Shown here piece by piece: positions 1 to 8,283 of a stretch of DNA of 64,000 bases; position 1 is the first letter of the stretch; the number at the start of each line of letters is the position of its first letter. Origin of the DNA: JAJPKK01 sp963787675 (GTDB taxonomy: Bacteria; Pseudomonadota; Alphaproteobacteria; Rhizobiales; Xanthobacteraceae); NCBI GenBank assembly GCA_963787675.1, contig CAWBDV010000007.1:1054001-1118000 (forward strand), given 5' to 3'. The notes below the pieces were generated by a model. That model was not told where the DNA came from and ran no database searches. It saw nothing but the letters and a program-made list of their open reading frames with translations. A program made the position numbers and the translations under genes.

Positions 1-2
1 AT

Positions 3-188
3 GCCGTCGCCATCACGCACGACGAGAATGGAAACGGCCAGCTCGATACGAACTTTCTCGGCATTCCTGCCGAGGGCGTAGGCGTGTCCACCAATCCTCG
101 CGTATTCGGCAAGCCTCGCTTCGAGCAAGGGAAATTCCTCATAAAAGGCAATACCGGGATCATAATCGAAGCCAAGTATATCTTGTGA
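3..188 (+). CDS. DUF2141 family protein, C-terminal part
   Basis: Frame 3 is open from the left edge to a TGA at 186-188, giving 61 residues without the start. It contains THDENGNGQLDTNFLGIPAE, then a conserved FGKPRFE stretch and a final beta strand ending in YIL. This is the C-terminal pattern I associate with DUF2141, small secreted proteins of unknown role; the DENGNGQLDT part resembles a calcium-binding loop. The N-terminus and any signal peptide lie outside the window. A 143-bp gap separates it from the convergent barrel gene. Family recognition is by motif only. Confidence 0.7.
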   Translation, partial: AVAITHDENGNGQLDTNFLGIPAEGVGVSTNPRVFGKPRFEQGKFLIKGNTGIIIEAKYIL

Positions 189-331
189 GCCGAGGCGGCG
201 ATGCAGTGCCTTTCAGCAAGGGTCTTCCAGGACGACCCGGCCGTCAGCAAGAGATTTCGTCGGTCTGGCTTTTTCGGTCTTGAATCAAAGTATCCGCCCC
301 CTAATGGGAGCGCGTTGTGCTCCGCCCGCCA

Positions 332-1228
332 TCAGCGCAATGCGGCAAACGGATCTGCGAAAGCCTGCACTGCCGAAGTGGCACGCGGCGAACTGCGCAT
401 GGTGGGCGGCGCCTTCATCGAACTCGAACTTTCGTTCGAGTCCGCTTTACCTGGAGCGGGAAAGGCGTAGCTCAGGATGGTCTTCGCAATCAGGCGGTCC
501 GATCCCGGCGTCAGTCCATAGCCGACACCGAAATCAACGTCGACCTTGCCGACCTTGAAATCGACGACCCCAAACAACTGATGCTGCTGTTGTTGGAATG
601 GTGGCATTTCGCCGAAATACCCGAGATCAGTATAATATTCGAGGGCGATGAACGTATCTTCGGCGAGCTTACGTGCCAGGCGCGCTGCCGGGGCAAAATC
701 GGCATATCCCTGAGAGCCAAATCCCAAGTCGACTATCGGATTTACGATAAATTCCCACTGGAAATTTCGCCAGCCGATGATGGGGCGGACCTCCATCGCA
801 AATCGGTTCTGATCGAATTTCGGGTTCGGGAAGTCATATTCGAAATTAATGCCATAAAAGAAATTCCTCTTTTCAGCATCAGGTACGACAAACAGCGTCC
901 GCAACTTGAAATTGTTTGACTGCAAGCGGCCGTCTCCGTCGATAGCCCATGGAATATAAAGTCCAGCCTCGAACCACTTCGTCACGCCGTAGGCGAACTC
1001 CGGAGTGCCGTTGAGGGCGTGATTTGGTATCAGTCCTCCGGGATAATCCGGCGTGGTTCGGCCGATAAACGCATAGTTCAAATGCTGCTGCACTGTGAAC
1101 TGGCCAACCTCGGCGATTTCCGCGTTGTAGACCTGGATTTCGTCGACCGCCGCGGCCGGTAGCGCCAATACTACAGAGACGGCAACGGCTAGCACCGCCG
1201 TAGCGCCAACATCCCGTTTTCGCCCCAC
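332..1228 (-). CDS. Outer-membrane beta-barrel protein, transporter-like
   Basis: A 298-residue protein with an N-terminal signal peptide (residues about 8-28, ending AAAVDEIQV), followed by alternating aromatic/polar segments typical of an outer-membrane barrel, for example FAYGVTKWFEAGLYIPWAI and FQWEFIVNPIVDLGFGSQGY. It resembles the conserved barrel proteins of unknown substrate often annotated as transporters in Rhizobiales. The start is GTG and the ribosome-binding site is weak. The last 40 residues are Ser/Ala-rich and do not look like barrel, so the C-terminus may be extended. It lies downstream of the PRC-barrel and FG-GAP genes on the same strand. Substrate unknown. Confidence 0.75.
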   Translation of the reverse strand: MGRKRDVGATAVLAVAVSVVLALPAAAVDEIQVYNAEIAEVGQFTVQQHLNYAFIGRTTPDYPGGLIPNHALNGTPEFAYGVTKWFEAGLYIPWAIDGDGRLQSNNFKLRTLFVVPDAEKRNFFYGINFEYDFPNPKFDQNRFAMEVRPIIGWRNFQWEFIVNPIVDLGFGSQGYADFAPAARLARKLAEDTFIALEYYTDLGYFGEMPPFQQQQHQLFGVVDFKVGKVDVDFGVGYGLTPGSDRLIAKTILSYAFPAPGKADSNESSSSMKAPPTMRSSPRATSAVQAFADPFAALR

Positions 1229-1276
1229 AGACCTATCTCACTCTTCCCGCGCTAGCTTAGAACAATTCTACGTTAG

Positions 1277-1673
1277 TTAAATGACAGCTACAAGAACTTG
1301 ATGCGAATCGCGAAGGCCAGCGCACCAGCACTCCCAGTAATGAGCGGTGCGGTAGACTTTTGGCGCCGCTGTTCTTCGATCTCGATTGCCCCAGTCGAAT
1401 TCGGGATCGTCGGCTGGCGCATGGCGAAGCTCGTCGTCCGTGATATCGAACTTCATAGGCGTCTCGCAGAACATTGTACCTGAGGGCCGCCCATGGCAAT
1501 GAAATATGCTTCTGCCCGAGGCGGAGAAATCCGCCGAATGTCAGCACTGCATAAGCAACCCTTCCCGAGGCCTTCTCGATCATCAACCGTTGAACAACAC
1601 CGATCTTTTCGCCGCTAGGCCGGCGAACCGTCGTGCCTTCCACCCGATCACTGGCGATCAAATCGTAGGTCAC
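1277..1673 (-). pseudogene. PRC-barrel protein, frameshifted
   Basis: The GTG start at 1673 is preceded by AGGAGG. The first 65 or so residues form a typical PRC-barrel (GEKIGVVQRLMIEKASGRVA, FGGFLRLGQKHISLPW). Near 1448 the family pattern jumps frame: the expected acidic tail continues one base over as DITDDELRHAPADDPEFDWG and ends at 1277 after the usual HYW region. In the original frame the product becomes Arg/Ser-rich and runs to 1257, unlike any PRC-barrel. Deleting a single base at about 1448 restores the family. Either a real frameshift or a sequence error. PRC-barrel proteins of this kind are small, often stress-related proteins of poorly known function. Confidence 0.75.
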
Positions 1674-1750
1674 GTTTGCCTCCTTGCAATAGCGTTACTT
1701 CTCGTGAGAGGCGCGCACCTTGATTATCGGAGGTGCGCGGTAAAGGCGCC

Positions 1751-3208
1751 TCAGAACCTGAGGTCAGGAGCCTTGATTGGTGCCCAGACGCCGCCGTTGC
1801 GGGAGTGGATCCACGCCGCCCCGATGATTTTGTTGTCGGCAATCCCACCTGCGAGGGCAGTGTTACCGTCAGCGGAAAGCGCGACAGAATAGCCGTGCTC
1901 GCCCCGTCCCACCGCGGTACCCACCAGTTTGCCTCCCTCTTGCCTCCAGACAATTCCGTCGCGCCGGTAGACCCACGCGGCCCCGGCGTAAGAGTTGTCG
2001 TAAGGGCCACCGACCACAGCGGTGTTGCCGTCAGCCGACAACGCGACGGAATGGCCTTGTTTCACCATTCCGACCCCGTCGCTGCCAACGAGCTTGCTGC
2101 CTTGCTGGGTCCACGCACCTGTACCGCGCGTAAATACCCATGCCGCTCCGGTGGACGAGTGATCGCCAAGTCCGCCAACGATCACTGTATTGCCGTCAGT
2201 GGAGAGTGCGACAGAGAAGCCTTGTCCGGCTCGTCCAGCCGCGCCGGTGCCGACAAGCTTGCCACCGTCCTGACGCCATTCAAGGCCAGCACGTCTGAAA
2301 GCCCACGCCGCGCCAGTGTGTGAGTCATCGGATGCCCCACCCACGATGGCGGTGTTGCCGTCGGCCGACAGCGCGACTGCGGAGCCTTGAGTAGCGCTTC
2401 CGACGGCGCCGGTACCAACCAGCTTGCTACCTTGCTGGATCCAGACGCTACCGCTGCGCGTGAACCCCCACGCTGCCCCGCTGTTCAAGTTGTCCTGAGT
2501 ACCGCCCACAATGGCGGTGTTGCCGTCAGCCGACAGCGCGACGGACACGCCTTGCGCAGCACTTCCAACCGCCCCCGAGCCGACGAGCTTGCTGCCTTGT
2601 TGGGCCCAGATGCCACCGTTGCGATTGAAGACCCACACTGCCCCCATGTGCGAGTTGTCGTAAGGGCCGCCGACGATCGCGGTGTTGCCATCGGCGGACA
2701 GCGCCACAGAGAAGCCCTGCCCAGCTTGTCCAACCGCGCCAGTACCAACTAGCTTGCTGCCTTGCTGGGTCCACATAGCGCCGTCACGTGTGAACACCCA
2801 CGCCGCACCGGTGAGCTTGTTGTCGACGATCCCACCTATGATCGCAGTGTTGCCATCGGCTGATAACGCGACGGACCAGCCTTGTTCCGCGGGTCCGACG
2901 AAGCCCGTGCCGACCAGCTTCGGCTCTATTTGCGCTTGAGGTTCAGCTCTCGCGATCGTTAAGCCCGCGAAGACAAAAAAGGCCACCAACAGGGGCCCGG
3001 TTCGAAGTGAGCGAACAGGACCTCGGTCTGTCCTCGCCGCGGTCAGACGCTCTCTACTGGCAATCGAACCGCGTTGGTTTATTTTTGGATTGGTTGCGGC
3101 GAAGGGTTTCTGTGTTGCCGTGATCCTATTCGGTGACAGGTCATCACCCACCACCGAAATGACGGATCGTTCCGGCAGTTTATGAGGGGCTGAGTGATTG
3201 GCTTTCAT
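1751..3208 (-). CDS. Secreted seven-repeat FG-GAP-like propeller protein
   Basis: A 485-residue protein starting at the ATG with a perfect AGGAGG (3217-3222) eight bases upstream; the longer 507-residue reading is not needed. After a hydrophobic segment ending in ARAEPQ come seven near-identical units of about 53 residues, each with the core SVALSADGNTAIVGG plus GAAWVF and WTQQGSKLVG. Seven such units suggest a closed seven-bladed beta-propeller, FG-GAP/integrin-alpha-like, exported to the periplasm or surface. The repeats are also very alike at DNA level, so copy number may vary between strains. A perfect FNR/FixK box lies 135 bp upstream, suggesting microaerobic or anaerobic control. Ligand unknown. 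Confidence 0.8.
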   Translation of the reverse strand: MKANHSAPHKLPERSVISVVGDDLSPNRITATQKPFAATNPKINQRGSIASRERLTAARTDRGPVRSLRTGPLLVAFFVFAGLTIARAEPQAQIEPKLVGTGFVGPAEQGWSVALSADGNTAIIGGIVDNKLTGAAWVFTRDGAMWTQQGSKLVGTGAVGQAGQGFSVALSADGNTAIVGGPYDNSHMGAVWVFNRNGGIWAQQGSKLVGSGAVGSAAQGVSVALSADGNTAIVGGTQDNLNSGAAWGFTRSGSVWIQQGSKLVGTGAVGSATQGSAVALSADGNTAIVGGASDDSHTGAAWAFRRAGLEWRQDGGKLVGTGAAGRAGQGFSVALSTDGNTVIVGGLGDHSSTGAAWVFTRGTGAWTQQGSKLVGSDGVGMVKQGHSVALSADGNTAVVGGPYDNSYAGAAWVYRRDGIVWRQEGGKLVGTAVGRGEHGYSVALSADGNTALAGGIADNKIIGAAWIHSRNGGVWAPIKAPDLRF

Positions 3209-3522
3209 GGCTAGATCCTCCTTTTGCGGAGAATCGATCCGCAGAGCTCCGGACTTCGCCATGTCAATCGTCACTAGCCGCGAAGACGGCGCTCAGCGAT
3301 CGACGAATAATGAAGAATACTGAACTTTAGTCGTAGCTCGCTTTGATTTAGATCAAGCGGGACTCGCGATCAGGCACCTGAAGTTGGCGCCCGCCGGGGC
3401 AAACGGCGCCGACCTACGTATTTAACCCCCCCGGAGTCCGGACACGTGCGCCATTGAGGTCTGACTATCCCCCACGGGAGAGAGGGAGCGACCTGTCTGA
3501 ATGATTGCCAAACAAAGACCGC
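3209..3522. other. Intergenic region with FNR/FixK box
   Basis: This 314-bp gap lies between the FG-GAP start and the stop of the first dihaem cytochrome gene, both on the minus strand. Apart from the AGGAGG at 3217-3222 and the FNR/FixK box at 3343-3356 I see no gene; short frames here lack a family pattern and cross the cytochrome gene. Confidence 0.6.
3343..3356. promoter_or_regulatory. FNR/FixK-type box
   Basis: The sequence TTGATTTAGATCAA is a perfect TTGAT-N4-ATCAA palindrome, the consensus for FNR/FixK-family regulators in alphaproteobacteria. Its centre is about 141 bp upstream of the FG-GAP start. With a class II promoter (box centred near -41.5) transcription would begin near 3308, leaving a leader of roughly 100 bases. 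Confidence 0.65.
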
Positions 3523-4173
3523 TCACTCTAAATAACTCAGATAGGCGGCGACGGCGGCAACTTGGGCTTCGGTCAGGTTGTGCGCGATCGGCTCCATGAT
3601 GGCCGAGGTGTCCGGATTGGCCGGGTCCTGACCTCGCTCTTTGCTCCAATTCACGAGCTTCCTGAAGATGTAATCATGGAGCTGACCCGCGAGGCGCGGA
3701 AATGCCCCGTCACCTTTGGCGTCCGGGCCGTGGCAAGAGGCGCAGGGCGGGACGTCAGCGGTTGCCACTCCCTGTTCATAGATTTGCCTGCCCTCGGGCA
3801 CCAGCTCCTTGGGAGCGCCTCCTAAGGGTTTTGGATTGAGCTCCTTGAACTGCGCGGGCAGCGCCACCAGCATCGACGGGCTAAGAACGTGCGCCACATT
3901 GAACATGATGGGGTTCGTGCGTCGGCGCTCGATAAAAGCTCGCAACTGATTCTCGAAATATTCGGGTTGCTGTCCGGCGAGACGCGGCATGGGAAAGGCG
4001 CCGCGATAGCCTTGCCCCGATAGGCCGTGACAGGTCTTGCAATAGTCGAGCTTCGCCTGAAGATCTGCCTTCGCAGGAGGCGGCAATGTCTTGTCCTGCG
4101 CATGGCTAGGTGCGGCGAGAAAAATGGCAAGCATCGCGACTTCGAACACGAATCCGCGGCTGATGACTCTCAT
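3523..4173 (-). CDS. Dihaem cytochrome c (c4-like)
   Basis: A 216-residue periplasmic protein. The ATG at 4173 has GGAGG upstream, so I prefer it to the 239-residue reading. A signal peptide ends at SHAQD. Two cytochrome c domains follow, with haem motifs CKTCH and CASCH, each followed by a PRLAGQ motif as in cytochrome c4 proteins, and Met candidates for the sixth ligand (MFNVAHVL region; AIMEPIAHNLT). Such proteins carry electrons in the periplasm to oxidases or reductases. It is divergent from the Cyc2-like gene and visibly paralogous to the dihaem genes at 6866 and 7576, which points to a shared electron-transfer role. Confidence 0.88.
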   Translation of the reverse strand: MRVISRGFVFEVAMLAIFLAAPSHAQDKTLPPPAKADLQAKLDYCKTCHGLSGQGYRGAFPMPRLAGQQPEYFENQLRAFIERRRTNPIMFNVAHVLSPSMLVALPAQFKELNPKPLGGAPKELVPEGRQIYEQGVATADVPPCASCHGPDAKGDGAFPRLAGQLHDYIFRKLVNWSKERGQDPANPDTSAIMEPIAHNLTEAQVAAVAAYLSYLE

Positions 4174-4481
4174 GGGTCCACCTCCTGCTCCGACCTTAGG
4201 CACGGATCGGACGACATCTTTTGATTTAAACCAGAGAAGCAATTGAGGTGAAGATCCCCCGCGATCACCTTAGTCTTGATTTCCCTGCTCGCGCTTTGGG
4301 CCGACTGATGCCAGCGCACCTGGCGCCAAGGCTATTCTGCATATGTTGCCAAAAGACATCACGCTGGTCGAATTCTGCTCTGCTCCACCATTTGCAGTAG
4401 CGGCCTCAGCTGACCATCGTTATCACAAGGTCATCCCTGTAACTTGGCCGCCGCGCTATAGCGCGAAGCGCGCGATGGATT
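4174..4481. other. Divergent promoter region
   Basis: This 308-bp gap separates the minus-strand dihaem cytochrome gene from the plus-strand Cyc2-like gene and must hold both promoters. I see a lone TTGAT half-site near 4220 but no complete FNR/FixK box, no sigma-54 pattern and no convincing small gene. Confidence 0.5.
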
Positions 4482-6026
4482 ATGGGGATGGCGTATATGA
4501 GAGGCGATTCCAATCGCTTTCCTCTCAGCATAGGACGTTTCGCGTTTTTTAGCGCGTCCGCGGCAATTGTCGCTGTTGCGGTCGCAGCATTCTTCACCCC
4601 GTCGGCGCAAGCGCTGCCAAGTTTTGCCCGCCAGACCGGACAGCCCTGCGGGACCTGCCATACTGATTTTCCAGGACTTACGCCCTACGGCCGCCGGTTC
4701 AAGCTGCTCGGTTATACGACGGGCGGCGGCAAATATCGGACGACACCTTTCGCGACTTTTCTGACGCCGGACGATTCCCGCGCGGAAGCGGATCGCTTGC
4801 GCAATTACGCGCAGGGGCTCGAGGTCGGATCGGGTGATCCTGGCGATAAGTCCTATGTGCCGCCGATCTCCATGATGGCGATCGCGGGATTTACCCACAC
4901 GCAAGATGCGCAGCAACCGCCAACCGATCCTTTCAGACCTAACGACAATACGGTGCTTACGCCATTCAGCGGGTTTTGGGGCGGTGCGATCACCAGCAAC
5001 GTAGGCGCCTTCGCGCAGGTCACTTATAACGCGCCCGGTCCGGGCGGGTTTTCCGATCAGTTTGGTCACACCTGGACATGGGACAATACCGATATCCGCT
5101 TTGCCAAAACCGCGATCGTCGGCCCCTTCGACATGATCTACGGCATCACGGCGAACAACAATCCGACCGTCCAGGATGTATGGAATACGACGCCGGCATG
5201 GTCCTTTCCCTACGCCGCATCAAACATCGCGCCGACACCTGCCACGAAGACTTTGATCGAAGGGGCATTCGCCGCGCATGTCGGCGGGGTCGGCGCTTAT
5301 ACCTTGATCAACGACAAACTTTATCTCGAAGCATCGGCCTACCGCACGCTCGATTTTCGGTCCCAAAATACTTTGGGCACCGACCCGTTTGGCGCGCCGG
5401 GGCTGCTACTAGATCGCGCGGCGCCCTACTGGCGCGTCGCGTTCGAGCCGCAATGGGGCGCTCACTCGTTCATGGTCGGTACATTCGGAATGCTCGCCAA
5501 CGTTAATCCGTGGGCCGATCCTACTTTTGCGTCAGGCAGCACCGCAACCTTTCCGCAAACCGACAAGTACACTGACGCAGGCTTCGATTCCCAATATCAG
5601 TATCAGGGATCGAATTACTGGCTCACTCTCCGCGGTAGCTTCATCCGTGAATATCAGAAGCTCGATGCAACCTTCGCCAACGGTGGCTCTTCCAATCCGA
5701 GTAATCTTCTCAACTCGCTCCATTTGCAAGCTTCGTTCGCTTATGGCGGCGATCACCGCTTCGTGTTTACGGGACAATATTTCGACGTCTGGGGCACCTC
5801 CGACCCGCTGCTGTACGCGGGTCTTGCCAGCGGCATGAGCCCGAACAGCAGTGGGTTCATCGCCGAGCTAGCCTACATCCCGTTCGGTGTCAGTCAGGCG
5901 CCGGGATGGCCGTGGTTCAACGCACGCATCGGGTTGCAATACACGGCCTATGAAAAGTTCGACGGCGTGACGGCTGGCGCCAGCAGCCACAACACCCTGT
6001 TCCTCCATGCCTGGTTTGCCATGTAG
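4482..6026 (+). CDS. Cyc2-like outer-membrane porin-cytochrome c fusion (candidate)
   Basis: A 514-residue protein. An N-terminal export signal (about residues 17-43) is followed by LPSFARQTGQPCGTCH, a single haem motif at residues 56-60, then FPGLTPYGRRFKLLGY. The remaining 430 or so residues have no further CxxCH and read as aromatic-rich amphipathic strands, as in a 16-strand outer-membrane barrel. This layout, a monohaem head with the FARQTG pattern on a porin barrel, matches Cyc2 of Fe(II)-oxidising bacteria, where the barrel protein takes electrons from extracellular iron. Neighbouring dihaem c4-like genes fit, since Cyc1 of Acidithiobacillus is such a cytochrome. Start uncertain: ATG 4497 is an alternative. 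The true donor is unknown; related barrel cytochromes exist outside iron oxidisers. Confidence 0.7.
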   Translation: MGMAYMRGDSNRFPLSIGRFAFFSASAAIVAVAVAAFFTPSAQALPSFARQTGQPCGTCHTDFPGLTPYGRRFKLLGYTTGGGKYRTTPFATFLTPDDSRAEADRLRNYAQGLEVGSGDPGDKSYVPPISMMAIAGFTHTQDAQQPPTDPFRPNDNTVLTPFSGFWGGAITSNVGAFAQVTYNAPGPGGFSDQFGHTWTWDNTDIRFAKTAIVGPFDMIYGITANNNPTVQDVWNTTPAWSFPYAASNIAPTPATKTLIEGAFAAHVGGVGAYTLINDKLYLEASAYRTLDFRSQNTLGTDPFGAPGLLLDRAAPYWRVAFEPQWGAHSFMVGTFGMLANVNPWADPTFASGSTATFPQTDKYTDAGFDSQYQYQGSNYWLTLRGSFIREYQKLDATFANGGSSNPSNLLNSLHLQASFAYGGDHRFVFTGQYFDVWGTSDPLLYAGLASGMSPNSSGFIAELAYIPFGVSQAPGWPWFNARIGLQYTAYEKFDGVTAGASSHNTLFLHAWFAM

Positions 6027-6055
6027 GCGGCCCGGCAGACACGGAGAAATTTGCC

Positions 6056-6835
6056 ATGAACAAACTTCTTCTCGGATGTGTTGCGGTCTCCGCTTCGGTG
6101 ATGGCGGGACCTGCATTCGCAGCTGACATGCCGCTTGGCCCGCCGATTGTTCCTATCGTGCCGCCTTTCACGTGGAGTAGCTGCTATCTCGGCGGACACG
6201 TCGGCGGCGCCTCGGCCCACACAAGCATGACGGATCCGGTCCAATTGGCCCAAGACACGATCCTGGGTCCGGGCACGACAGTAGGGGTGACCACCGCCGA
6301 TACGACCCCGGTGGGGGTCGCAATCGGCGGACAAATCGGCTGCGATTACCAGTTTAGTCCTCACTGGGTCGTCGGCATCGAAGGCGCGGCGTCCGGCACC
6401 AACATGAAGGGCAGCACGACGCTGGGCTTGCCCGCGGGCTTTCCCGGCGACTTTGCGCGAGTGACCGCACAGACTGATTTCATCCCCAGCCTGACCATGC
6501 GCCTCGGATACTCGATCGATCGCCTGCTCCTCTACGCCAAGGGCGGTGCCGCTTGGGCGAGCGACAAATACGATGTGACGGGCACCCTGACCGGGCTGGG
6601 CTTTGGCTTCCAAGGCCTCGATTTGCGCACCGGCTGGACGGCGGGTGCCGGTGTGGAATGGGCGTTTGGCGGCAGTTGGACAGTCAGCCTCGAATACGAC
6701 TACTACCAGTTCGGGCAACGCAATGTCCTCATGTCGGACGCGATCAACGCGTTGTCGGGGATGGTTGAAACCAAGCAGAGTGCGCAGATCGTCAAAGCCG
6801 GCTTGAACTTTCACGTGTGGTCCTACGACTGGTGA
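6056..6835 (+). CDS. Omp25/Omp31-like outer-membrane porin
   Basis: A 259-residue protein with a clear signal peptide cleaved after AFAADM, a Pro-rich spacer, then an eight-strand barrel of the Omp25/Omp31/RopB family common in Rhizobiales: WSSCYLGGHVGG, IGGQIGCDYQF, HWVVGIEG, LRLGYSIDRLLLYAKGGAAW and GWTAGAGVEWAF are diagnostic. It begins 29 bp after the Cyc2-like gene with GGAGAA upstream and is followed 30 bp later by a dihaem cytochrome, so it is probably cotranscribed with the electron-transfer genes. It may stabilise the envelope or provide a pore. The C-terminus (SYDW) lacks the usual terminal Phe. Confidence 0.85.
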   Translation: MNKLLLGCVAVSASVMAGPAFAADMPLGPPIVPIVPPFTWSSCYLGGHVGGASAHTSMTDPVQLAQDTILGPGTTVGVTTADTTPVGVAIGGQIGCDYQFSPHWVVGIEGAASGTNMKGSTTLGLPAGFPGDFARVTAQTDFIPSLTMRLGYSIDRLLLYAKGGAAWASDKYDVTGTLTGLGFGFQGLDLRTGWTAGAGVEWAFGGSWTVSLEYDYYQFGQRNVLMSDAINALSGMVETKQSAQIVKAGLNFHVWSYDW

Positions 6836-6865
6836 CGGTCACCTCAGGGGCGCGGAGACCGAATT

Positions 6866-7522
6866 ATGAGAATCATCAATTTACGATTGGCGCTTGAGAC
6901 CACGATTCTGTTGATCGTGTGCTCTATCGCTGCCCACGCGGATAATCTCGATACCGCCGTTTATGCGCGCGGAGGCGTCCGAGCGAAATTGGAATATTGC
7001 AAGGATTGCCACGGCTTGTCGGGGCAAGGCTATCGAGGCTATTTCACCATGCCCCGGCTTGCGGGCCAATCGCCGCAGTATTTGGAGAATCAGTTGCGAG
7101 CCTTTGTCGAGCGCCGGCGCACGGGAAATATTTTCTTGGATTTGGCGAGGGTACATGGCGTGAACCCTGCGATGCGATCGGCGTTGGCCGCGCATTTTAA
7201 GGAGCTTAATCCGAGTCCGGCGGGTGGGGGGCCGCGGAATCTCATTCCAACCGGCCAGGCGATCTACGAAAACGGTGTCCCCGAATCGAATATTCCGGCG
7301 TGCTCGGCGTGCCACGGTCCCGACGCCAAAGGTCAGAACGAAATTCCTCGTTTGGCCGGCCAGATGTTTGGTTACACAGTCAAGCAGCTTTCGGACTGGA
7401 ACAAGGAGCGCGGTCAGGGCGTGTCGCGAGAGGATCCGTCGGCGGTGATGACGCCGATTTCACATAACTTGAATCCCTCGCAGATCGCAGCCATCGCTGC
7501 CTACCTTAGTTACCTGAAATAG
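6866..7522 (+). CDS. Dihaem cytochrome c (c4-like)
   Basis: A 218-residue periplasmic dihaem cytochrome with a signal peptide ending in AHADN and haem motifs CKDCH and CSACH, each followed by a PRLAGQ motif. It parallels the 3523 gene along its whole length (NQLRAFVERRRTGN against NQLRAFIERRRTNP; MTPISHNL against MEPIAHNL), so the two are recent paralogues. Met residues in MTPISHNL and the middle of domain 1 are likely axial ligands. It sits 30 bp after the porin gene and 53 bp before a third dihaem cytochrome. Likely a soluble acceptor for electrons delivered through the outer membrane. Confidence 0.88.
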   Translation: MRIINLRLALETTILLIVCSIAAHADNLDTAVYARGGVRAKLEYCKDCHGLSGQGYRGYFTMPRLAGQSPQYLENQLRAFVERRRTGNIFLDLARVHGVNPAMRSALAAHFKELNPSPAGGGPRNLIPTGQAIYENGVPESNIPACSACHGPDAKGQNEIPRLAGQMFGYTVKQLSDWNKERGQGVSREDPSAVMTPISHNLNPSQIAAIAAYLSYLK

Positions 7523-7575
7523 CCTGCGGTTGCGGCAGCACGCGGTTATCTGGATCAAATGCGAGACTTGGAACC

Positions 7576-8178
7576 ATGAAGACCACCGCGGTAAAGATAG
7601 GACTGATGGTGATCGCTTGTCTTACTGCGAGTCCTTTGTGGGCGGGGAATTTCGAAACCGCCGTCCAGAACTGCATCTGGTGTCACGGAACGTCCGGGCA
7701 GGGTTTTACAACGGCGCCGAGATTAGCCGGACAGCACCACTGGTACATCGAGAACCAGCTTTTGAGCTTTCACAATCACACACGCGACAATCCATTTTCA
7801 CAACAATATATGTGGGGCGCCGCCGCGGCACTCGGCCCCCAGACCGCGCGGGAATTGGCAATCTATTTTTCGACGATACCCCCAAAGCCCGCCAACGACG
7901 GCGACAGAGGCCTCGCAGCGATCGGGCAAGCGATCTATGAAGAGGGAATTCCGGAAGCCGACATCGTCTCTTGCGTGGCTTGTCATGGCCCCCGTGCCGA
8001 GGGCGTCAATGAAATACCGCGTTTGGCGGGGCTCGCCTACTCCTATTTGAAGAGGAGGCTGGCGCAATGGGGCGAAGGCTATCATGCTACCGCAGAGCCC
8101 CCGATGCCCCGGATTGCAAGCAAGTTGGCACCCAACGAAATCGAAGCGCTCGCCTCATACCTCAGCTTCGTGAGGTGA
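7576..8178 (+). CDS. Dihaem cytochrome c (c4-like), divergent paralogue
   Basis: A 200-residue exported protein (signal ending LWAGN) with haem motifs CIWCH and CVACH, PRLAGQ and PRLAGL motifs and likely Met ligands at QQYMWGAA and PPMPRIA. It is the most divergent of the three dihaem cytochromes here: the first domain lacks the ERRRT stretch and the protein is about 18 residues shorter. It closes the plus-strand run of cyc2-like, porin and two cytochrome genes. Different c4-like proteins may serve different partners, but no oxidase gene is in view to test this. Confidence 0.87.
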   Translation: MKTTAVKIGLMVIACLTASPLWAGNFETAVQNCIWCHGTSGQGFTTAPRLAGQHHWYIENQLLSFHNHTRDNPFSQQYMWGAAAALGPQTARELAIYFSTIPPKPANDGDRGLAAIGQAIYEEGIPEADIVSCVACHGPRAEGVNEIPRLAGLAYSYLKRRLAQWGEGYHATAEPPMPRIASKLAPNEIEALASYLSFVR

Positions 8179-8283
8179 TTTGCTCGCCGACCTGCGTGGC
8201 CGCTTGCTGGGGAGAACCCGCCGCTCCGTCACTTTGGTCGTCGAAGCTCTTCATGACCCCAAAGCGAACGCCGCTCGAAATCT

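Noticed and set aside
317..919. Plus-strand 200-residue frame opposite the outer-membrane barrel gene
   Set aside because: Composition and lack of family pattern mark it as a shadow of the minus-strand barrel gene, which has a signal peptide and barrel strands.
7545..7558. FixK-like sequence (GTTATCTGGATCAA) just before the third dihaem cytochrome gene
   Set aside because: Two mismatches to the consensus and only 18 bp from the start codon, too close for a class II promoter.
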